From Macrotis lagotis (Eukaryota; Chordata; Mammalia; Peramelemorphia; Peramelidae), in NCBI RefSeq assembly GCF_037893015.1, contig NC_133665.1, positions 194,924,146-194,988,145 of the forward strand: a stretch of DNA of 64,000 nucleotides, in the 5' to 3' direction. The notes beneath the pieces are model-generated. The model saw nothing but the letters and a program-made list of their open reading frames with translations, ran no database searches and was not told where the DNA came from. This document shows positions 55,741 to 64,000 of this stretch, one piece after another. The position numbers and the translations under genes are program-made. Position 1 is the first letter of the stretch. Each line of letters opens with the position of its first letter.

Positions 55741-56914
55741 GCCATTTGGTGTGAGGTCCTATTGGCAGGAAGGGACTGAAACTTCAGAACCTGCACTCCA
55801 GAACCCACGTTCCTTTCACAGTCAATGGAATGTGACATGATCTTTTTAAACATCCAAAGTTGCTTTCCAGGAAGGGCTGCAGTGGATTATCTTCCAGTGC
55901 AGCCATGGACTTTTTATCTAATTGCAGGCCTTAGCATCTGGCATTCATACGGAGATACTACCCTTAGCCATTGATGGCTAGCTAATATCCTTTCTCTGGC
56001 CTGGGTTTGCTACCCCGAGGGAGCCTGATTTCTTCCTGAGCAATCCAACTCTCCAGTACTCCATTCCACATCCTCCTTGGATTCCTGACAAATCATCGCC
56101 CTTTTGGTTTCCCCCATCTCTCAAAGAGGGAGGTAAAGGAAATGCCTATTACAGGCCATAAGCCAGGTCTGGAACTGGTGGTTTCTTCACCAGAAAAGGG
56201 CATGCTAAGCAGCAAAGAAGCTTATCATGACTAGGACAACCCAACCTCTTTGATAGAGGACCCAAGCAGCCTCTTGGTGAGGCTAATGTTGCAGTGGCAG
56301 TGAGGGAGTCAGGGGTCTCTCTTCTCAGTGACCTCTTTCTCTCAGGTGCTGACTTCCGTTATCACCAGACTGCTCTCATTGATGCTGTGCCCACAGCTCT
56401 CCATGGTTGCTGCTAGACAGAGTCACAGCCCATCCAGGACCACAAAGTCAGGGCAAAGGAAGGAAGCACAGAGGCCAAGGCAGCCTAGCACCCATACACA
56501 AGCCTGGCCCTCTCAGTTCCTGCTCTTAGGCAGCACTTGGGATGAACTCTCGCCAACCCATATCAGGAGCAAAAACACCAAATTTATGGTTTTGTTGGGC
56601 CTAAAGTGACTGCTCCTGAGGCCTTCTACCATCATGGGCAAGAACGGCTCCTTTCAAGGCTCCAAGGATACTGAATGCCAAGCCCGAATTCTAACTAAAG
56701 TGAGTTTTGTGAATTTTCTGCAGAATTTCCACAGCTCTGGAACTGATCTTTTGTCATTGCATCTTCAGCCCCTACTGCTGACTGATCGCTATGTCTCCTT
56801 ATCCATCCTGGATGGATCTTTTCGTTCTTTATTTTGAAACCGCCATTCCTGGACAAATCTAACTCTGGTACTCTTAAAATGAACAAGTTGATGTCCATAG
56901 GGATTTCACAGAAT

Positions 56915-57085
56915 CACAAAGGACATTACAATTGATCGAGCCCAGCCTGGAGTTGGCAGAGGCTCACTAGAATATCCCCCAAGGGCTATTCTGTCTACGG
57001 TTGGAGCCCTCCAAGGACAGGGAGCTCACTACCTCTCCTGAAGCCCATCCCATCCTGGGAAAGTTCTCCTGGGCTGGGGAGGAGG
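56915..57085 (-). mobile_element. Antisense CR1/L3-type 3' relic
   Basis: 'cagaatcacaaaggacatta' followed by 'ggacagggagctcactacct' is the CR1/L3 3' pattern. Confidence 0.55.
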
Positions 57086-57589
57086 GAAGCTTCTCCTCTT
57101 TCCTAGATTCGTGATCTGAGGCCAAATGGAGTTTGGCGAGATGCAGTTAGGCCAGCTGTCTAGGGCTGCTCAACCATGAAACATTTCCATGTCGCAGCAT
57201 TTCCCAAGGCACAAGATGGCAGAGATTTGTGCTTGCTCCTCTGATCCTGGAAAAGAGAGAGTCTAGACTGAGGAGACTCAGGACTTGGGCCTGGATCTCT
57301 GGTCTAATGTTTCAAAGTCATGACTGTGGTCTTCAGAGACAAAGCACCCCCCCCCTCAGGCCAGGAAATGGCTCACGTTGTCATTGACAGTCTCTGGGAG
57401 AGAAACTGAGATGGAGCAAAATTAAGGGATTTTATCTGAACCCCTGGAGAGTGGCTCTGGCCAGAAATACTGAAACCTCCCCAAGCCCAGGAATGAGGAC
57501 AAGGGGGAGCCCAGCTGCATGGAGCCCCATGATGTAAAGACTGACTGGAAAGGACCAGATGGAGCAGAATGCGGGAGGGAGAAGGAATA

Positions 57590-57840
57590 GGCATTTATTA
57601 GGCACCTGTCCTGTGTCAGGCCCTAGGGAATAAGCATTTATTAAGCACCTGCCATGAGCCACGACCCTAGGAAGGAGCTGCTATTATCTATTCCATTTCA
57701 AAGTTGAAAAATCTGAAGCAGACAAGAGTGAAGTGACTTGCCCAGGGTCTCCTCACTAGCAAGCACCTGAGGGCAGGTTGGCACCCGGGGCTTCCTGCTT
57801 CTGGGTCCAGGCTCTGTCGACTTTGCCACAACAAGTGCCT
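57590..57840 (-). mobile_element. MIR-type relic with an internal tandem duplication
   Basis: The head motif 'gcatttattaggcacctgtc' is repeated about 40 bp on as 'gcatttattaagcacctgcc'. The antisense MIR body follows. Confidence 0.55.
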
Positions 57841-58448
57841 TTGAGACAATCAGCAAGCAATCTGGTGGTTTGTGTAGGACACATCTGAAGGGAAGGCATA
57901 CTCTTTTCCCTCCCTCTTATCTCCAATGAATACAAGTTCAGAGTTTCAATATTTATTTTGGGAAGTTTGGAAGCTCCAGGCCTGGCCTCAGGAAGGGCTA
58001 CAGGATGACCATGGAAGCTGAAGACAGGAAATTTTTTTTATTTCACATGTAGGTGTTTTTTTCTTTCTAGGGAGTCTAAGACTAATGCAGGAGCCTTTCA
58101 GCCCCCCTTGCTCTGAGGTCCCTGCAGAAGCCTTTCCCTTCTCTTCTCTCCCAGGGCCTGCTGCCTCTAAGAGTTGCTACCTTAGATGGTGAAAGGGTTT
58201 CCTGCCTCTGAACTTGTCCCAATAGCCAGACCCTGTTCAGGGAGTTTAAGGCTCCAGTTCCTGGCTGGCCTGGCCTATGCCAGAGGACTAGGAGGAGGCT
58301 AGGCTGGGCCCCCAAGTGGTGTCCCCTTTGGGGCCAGATGTATAGAGAGACAAGAGCAGCCTGCCCTACCCAGGAGGCTCCCTCGCTTCTCTACTGCTCT
58401 CTGAACTCCACTGAACAGGAAGTGAGATAACTTTAGAGAGGGAAGAGA

Positions 58449-58560
58449 ATGACCATTTAGTTAGCACCCACTAGGGTCAGCCACTGGGAAAATGACCATT
58501 TAGGTAGCACCTACCAGGGGCTAGCCACTGGGAGGATGACCATTTACATAGTGTCTACAT
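58449..58560. repeat. 43/44-bp tandem repeat, about 2.5 copies
   Basis: Units start at 58449, 58492 and 58536 with ATGACCATTTA. The unit contains 'agccactggga', of MIR-like origin. Confidence 0.85.
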
Positions 58561-59029
58561 ACAATACAATACAATATTTCTGAGCGTGCTGTGGTGTCAG
58601 TAGGAAACGTGACCATGCATCAGAAGGCCATGTAGCCCTGCATGGGGGCAGACTCTTGGGCCTCAGGGAAGGTGCTGGGTTGGGGGCAGTGGGGGGTTTC
58701 TGCTAGCAGACAGCTATGCTCTTTCTACCTCTGAATTTTGAGTCTGGGTTTCTGCAGATAAGGCAATGAGCAGAAAAGACTAGGAGTCCTGAAGGCCTGG
58801 GACAGTGAGAGGACAAAACATGTGGACCCCAAAGCGATGCTGTTGCCAAGTCCAGGACTTTCAGTCTGGTGCTGATGGAGCCCAGGGCCCTGGCCTAGGA
58901 CAGCTGGATCTGGGATTTCAGCACTTATAAATTATGTGTGGAACAGAAACTTGGGCCTTTCTGGCAGCTCTGGGGAATGTCACCCATGGAAAAAGTCCCC
59001 TCTCCTGAGGCCTCTAAGGCAAAGTAGTG

Positions 59030-59210
59030 TTGAGACATTTTAGTCAGGTCTAACTCTGTACTTCCACTGGGGTTTTCTTGTCAGAGATGCTGGAGTGGTT
59101 TGCTATTTCCTTCTCTTGCTTATTTTACTGATGAGGAAATTGAGGCAAACAGTATGAAGTGACTTACCCAGGATCACACAGCCAGTCAGTACTGGTCTTT
59201 GAGAGGTGGG
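59030..59210 (-). mobile_element. Second-family marsupial SINE, partial
   Basis: 'gagtggtttgctatttcctt' and 'gatgaggaaattgaggcaaa' match the 20.6-20.9 kb copy. Confidence 0.72.
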
Positions 59211-61242
59211 CTATACTTGACTCCTCCTTTGACCTTTTGTGTCAGACTTTCAATTTGGAGTCTTTTTCTTGAGGAATGTCCTCTGACTTGAACTGTCTCC
59301 AGCTCTGAGTTTCAGTGGAAAGTGAATCACTCAGAAAGCATAGGATCTGGGTTAAAATCCTTGTTCTTTCTTTTAACTTCAATCGGCCTCTGAGGACAAC
59401 AGGCTTCACCCTTCCTAACCCCAGTGAGGAAGCAGCACAAACATTGTTCTTGGAAAGCTGGAGGATGCTTCTTACTCTTCCTTCTGAATCTGCCCTGGTA
59501 ACTAAGAAAAATAGAAAAGATGCCAACCAAGGGGAGGAGTGCCCCTTAGTCCTCTTCACTACCCTTGGACACTGGCCCCTGCAGTCCCCCTGGTCTGGCT
59601 GCCTCCCAGCATCTCCCTGTGTGACTCTGACCTCCTCCCATTCTGCCTCTAGGGCCTCTCATCTGTGTCTTCCCTTTCTTATCTATCCTTTCTTAAGTGG
59701 GATGGTCATGTCCAATGATCCTCATTACCCACCACAGTGTGTTCACCAGGTCCCCAACCAATGGGTGCTTGATCTGTTTCTGATACTCTCAATGGCTCCA
59801 TTTACTCAGGGACTTTCTTCTTGCCTTTGACCTTCTTGAGGCTGTGCTCAAGTCCAGGGTTGACATCATTCCCATAACTCTCCAGGATGACTGAATTGTT
59901 TTCCAGCTTCTCTAACTCTTTATGTTTGGCGCTTTGGGGCATGGAGGGAAAGCCCCGAGTTGTTTTAATGGACATTTCTTCCAATATGAGAGCCTTGGAG
60001 CTTCTTTCACATGGCCATTAATAGTGTGATGTCTGAAAATTGTTATTCTTTGGCTCCTTATCCACCGTGGGCCAGTGGGGTGGGGGTGGGGCAAGTGGTG
60101 CAAATATCAAGAGGCCAGAGATATTTCAGAGAAAGATAACTGGCCTTAGGGGGTACAGGGAACTGAACTGAGCTTGCTCAAGCAGTCGGGGGGGGGGATC
60201 CCTCCCTACATTAGAATAGAGAGTTCAAGAGCATCTTGCCAAAAGCTGAGAATGTGCCCGAGGATCCTCAGATCAGCATCCAGGTCTTTCTAGAGGCCAG
60301 TGTCCTCCCTGCCTCCCTCATCCATAGGTGAAAGTCAATTTGTTCCTAGGCAGATTCCTTTGAAATGGATATTGCTCTAGTCCTGATTTTCATGGGGAAA
60401 GAATGTACTGGGAAAGAGAGAAGCTATGAGTTCATTGGCCACAGAATTTAGCTTTTTGGACCAACTGTTGAAGGAAAACTCACCCAAGCCCCCCCTGCCT
60501 TAGTGTGGTGGCTAAGTAACTAGGAAAGAACTCCCTAGGACCCTCCCCTAGGCTGGAGGTCAGAGACCTACTCTTGGTGTCCTCTCTCCTGGCTTGCTAT
60601 GGCCTTTGGTAAGTCGCTGCCTCCCTTGAGTTTCTATAAAATGAGGTCAGCTGGGAAACTCTAAAGTGCCTACAGCTTTGACATTCTCAGAGCCCATGGG
60701 CTATCTCTAGTATCCAAGGATGGGAAGGCTTTGGACCAACCTCATTCTTCTGCCTGGACCTCTAGATGTCATGGCCATTATTCTCCTCCACAGAGACTGT
60801 AAGTACCTCTGGGGCAGGGGCTGCTTCACTCTTGAATTTGGAGTCCCAAGATCTAACACTGCCTAGCTTATAGTTGGTGCCGAATAAAAGCTTACTGGAT
60901 TGTTTGGGATTGAGCTGCTATCCCATGGATTTCCACTTTTGATCTGTATTAATCTCTGGGGTGGCCTGGGATCAGGTTGACCATATTCTTTTCCAGAGAC
61001 GGGCTGATCTCTTATTGGTCAGTGGTGAATTCTTGGCACTCCCTGTCCTGTTTCCCTACCCTCTGAGTGTCCTGGCTCAGAATAGAAGCAAACTCATCCA
61101 TCGAGTTAGTGTGTTTGCTGTGCCCCCATTGATTGGTGGGCTGGATCATACTGGACTGGAGGTTGGTGAAGAGATCCTACCCAGAACAAAAGGTCTTTTT
61201 CCACAGGGTTCTACTGGAAAAACAACCAAGTGACAGGCCTAT

Positions 61243-61375
61243 ACTGAAGGAGCAGCACCAGCAACAGTATGAATACCACCAGCAACACCACCAGCAAGAA
61301 GAGCAAAGCCTACAGCAACATTGGCAGAAAAAGTAACCACCAAACAGCAGCAACACCAACAGCTACAATACAAGG
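61243..61375. repeat. CAG/CAA/CAC-rich imperfect trinucleotide stretch
   Basis: Mixed 'cagcaacaccaccagcaa' sequence with stops in frame; not coding. Confidence 0.75.
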
Positions 61376-62490
61376 CTAATTTCTCCAATGAAGATAAACA
61401 TCTTTAGGACAGAGAAAGTGTCCCAGTGCCTGATATAAGACTGGCCCCGGGTATCAAGACTGGCCCTTGGTATCAAGGCTGGACCATGGGAAGCACTTCA
61501 ATGCTTGCTGACTGCCTGCTGGTAATTAGGACCTTCTCCTTCTCCTTATCTCCAACTCTTTGACCTCCTCCCTCCTTCCTTTATTCTTTCTCCTCACTCC
61601 CTTTCTGCCAGTAAGGAGGCTCCTCACCAAGGAGTCAGGGTCAAACAATTCCATCAAAACTGGCCTTCTCTTGGCTTCTGACTCATGGTCCTCCATTTTA
61701 GTTTCTACCAGTTTATGCTGGTCACCCTCATTCCACTTGTGCAACCTTGGACTTCATTGGCTCATCTGGAAAATGAAGCTGGTAAATTCAGAGATCTCTG
61801 AGGTCCTCTTCAGATTTAGATCTATGATCCTTGGACCAGAAGGCATTTTGGGGGTGCTTTAAGATTCATCTCCCCAACTGCCTAGTGTATGCTTAAAGAC
61901 TTCCAAGAAGGAGGGACCCAGTGCCTTTTAAGGCAGCGTTCCTTGTTATCTAATCTGGTTTGGGTCTATGCCTGCTTTTCTGTGACATTCTCCACTGATC
62001 CTGACTTCCCAGGGCCCAGGTCAGCTGTTCCTTTTCATGTCCCTCTCCTGGGGCAGCCTTTCCAGATCCCTGGGGCTATCATCTGGGCAGGGCAGCATAG
62101 AGGGGGTGGTCAGGTAGCACACCCATCATGCAGGGCCAGTAATGTGATAAAGTCCTGCTCTCCAAACATCCCTGCGGTCCTCCTGGTCAGCTGGCTCCCT
62201 GCCTTACACTTAGCACGTACACATTTGGTTGGAGGGGAGTGAGGAGAACTAGGCTTCGGGGTGGTCATCAGGAAGCTTAGAGATGAATGACACAGAACCT
62301 AACGTTCATCCCAGAAACATTGATGAAGCACCTACTCTATCCCAGGAACACCATCCCTCTGGTTGCTGATGGGACTTTCTGGTATTTGAGATTTATATGT
62401 GGAAACTTGGAGAGAAACTGGGCCAGAGAAAGAACAGAATGAAACAGGACAAGGAAAGAAGCAAGAAAAGAAGGGAGAGCCAGAAAAAAT

Positions 62491-62540
62491 AAGGAAGGAA
62501 GGAAGGAAGGAAGGAGGGAGGGAGGGAAGAAAGAAAGAAG
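62491..62540. repeat. (GGAA)n microsatellite
   Basis: Short GGAA/GGGA run. Confidence 0.93.
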
Positions 62541-62786
62541 CCTGATGCTCTGTAGCCACATTTGATTAAATTGTTCCTTGTTTACATCGTTTCATCCCTC
62601 CTTTCTCTGCTTTTAGCAAGTTCAGCAATGAGAGTAGAGAGAATTTTATTTTGGGGGGGCTGGACCTGTAATCTTATTGGCACAGGAATTCTCTACCAAT
62701 GCTGCTTTCTTCCCTACCACTAACTTAGGGACTTAGAGCCTCAGAGGTGAATCCTTCTCTATCTGTGTCTGGCTATCTGTCTCTTT

Positions 62787-62828
62787 TCTATGTCTCTCTC
62801 TGTCTCTCTCTGTCTTTCTCTGTCTCTG

Positions 62829-62877
<49 letters not shown>
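62787..62877. repeat. TCTCTG then (CT)n array
   Basis: Hexamer-type repeats passing into pure (CT)n. Confidence 0.93.
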
Positions 62878-62879
<2 letters not shown>

Positions 62880-63699
62880 ATGAATTTGTAGGTCACAGTC
62901 TCCCTGTGAGCTGGTATGATGATTTTTTTGGTCACTCTCCTTAGTCCTGAATTGGAGCCAGAAGGCATGTGGCAGGTATGTGTCAATGGGACATGGACTA
63001 GTTATAGAAATGGAGTTGTCAAAGTGCTCTGTTATATGTAATGAATTGAATAATAAGTTCATTTCCAGAGATCCTTTTCATAGGCAGACTGGCTTGAGCA
63101 TTAGGCACGACAAAACAGAGTAATTCATTAAATCATGACATGGCTGAATTCTTGCCCTGCCCTGCACTTGCCTGTGTTAGGAGTCCAAGCAAAAACAATA
63201 TACACTCCCAAGACTAAACAACCAACTGAGTCATTCCCACAGGACTTGAGGACATTTGTGTTGTCCTACTTAGATGGCCAAGCACACTCAAGCCTCAAAA
63301 CTGATTGTTTATGATCTGTCTCCTCCCCGCTTCCCATTTATGATCCTGTATATAACATCTGCCTCTATTATCACCAGGTAGAGTTCCTAACAGGAGAAAT
63401 CCCATGATTGGCAAATCAGTTCCTTCCAATTACTGAAACCACTACTCGATTGCTGGCACTCTGTCTCTGATCTGCTGTGTCATGCCCACTGTAGAGATGG
63501 CTCAGGAACAGTATGAGGTTGACACAAAAAGGCTGCTTTGGGATCTGCTGAAGTCAAACTCACAACAAACTGGCCAGCGTCCATCTCTTTCAGGAGCTTG
63601 GCTGTGTCTCTCCCATGTTGGCAAGCTAGGCGGCCTTGTCAATAGCATCTGTGCCACATATGATGGAAAGTGTCCTTAAGGAAATGAGAGAAAGAGCCA

Positions 63700-63885
63700 G
63701 GGTTTTTTTACAGATGACATTTAACAGAGGAGCAGAATTCTCAGGGGTCACAGAATCCAAGCCCCTCATTTTTCAAAGACAGAGGAATAGACTTGTATAA
63801 AATCTCAGAGGTTATGTCAGCAGCAGAATTGGAGTGCAGGTCTTTTGCTTCCAGATTCACTGATTCTGCCACTGGACCCCATCTT
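63700..63885 (-). mobile_element. MIR-type relic
   Basis: 'ctcatttttcaaagacagag' and 'agcagaattggagtgcaggt', antisense. Confidence 0.5.
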
Positions 63886-64000
63886 CAGACTGATGCAGTT
63901 GACTGAAAGGAGCAGAGGATGCGGCCCCACCGCTGTTTATTCAATAAACTAGATTTCAGTTTCAGCTAACCTGGTCCAGGAAGTGTGGCATTGTCTTTAT

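Larger units (their letters stand above)
59215..64000. other. Right-hand intergenic DNA
   Basis: Besides the microsatellites and MIR relics listed, there is an old retroposon tail near 60830-60900 and nothing that looks like an exon. An AATAAA near 63944 (plus) has no gene attached. Confidence 0.45.

Noticed and set aside
63482..63679. 65-codon frame with an ATG near the right edge
   Set aside because: No family recognised, no splice or regulatory context; length expected by chance.
24676..64000. Search for exons of the usual DCLK3 neighbour (STAC in other mammals, expected on the minus strand)
   Set aside because: No SH3 or C1 domain motifs were seen in any frame; the gene probably lies further right.

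Overview
The window reads as marsupial nuclear DNA. Two things show this: a vertebrate brain-type kinase gene split by GT-AG introns, and dense tRNA-derived SINEs of the marsupial type (B-box core followed by the 'cacttaaccc'-like tail), together with marsupial-style L1, CR1/L3, L2, an RTE-like LINE and MIR-class relics. The SINE variant looks more Australian (perhaps dasyuromorph) than American; that is my impression, not a proof.

Only one protein-coding gene is supported: DCLK3 (doublecortin-like kinase 3), plus strand. Four exons are visible, at 8904-10798, 18583-18715, 21531-21698 and 23801-23994 (stop), followed by a 3' UTR ending near an AATAAA at 24651. All splice sites are canonical and all phases match. 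Together the exons encode 795 complete codons: a lead-in, one doublecortin domain, a basic/acidic linker, and a full CAMK-type kinase domain with every catalytic motif intact. The first exon (start codon, promoter) is not recognisable here and probably lies left of base 1.

Layout: 1-8903 is upstream/intron 1 DNA with MIR, L1 and SINE relics. 8904-24675 is DCLK3. Its intron 2 holds a near-identical inverted repeat of LINE sequence and an 18-copy 19-bp minisatellite; intron 4 and the 3' UTR hold long purine and TG tracts. 24676-64000 looks intergenic, with no exon I can defend. It contains antisense L1 blocks (27.6-30.5 kb, 35.8-39.0 kb, 48.4-49.6 kb), an L2 element split by an RTE-like LINE (33.9-35.8 kb), CR1/L3 relics, several young SINEs with clear target-site duplications, and many microsatellites, including an approximately 850-bp TCTCTG/TCTCTA array. 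A CpG-rich patch at 31.35-31.9 kb carries a full match to the CTCF core consensus.

No prokaryote-like operon, CRISPR array, defence system or new gene system is present. The best leads are the LINE inverted repeat next to exon 2, the intronic poly(A) signal it supplies, the CTCF/CpG patch, the SINE/LINE shared tails, and the repeat architecture.
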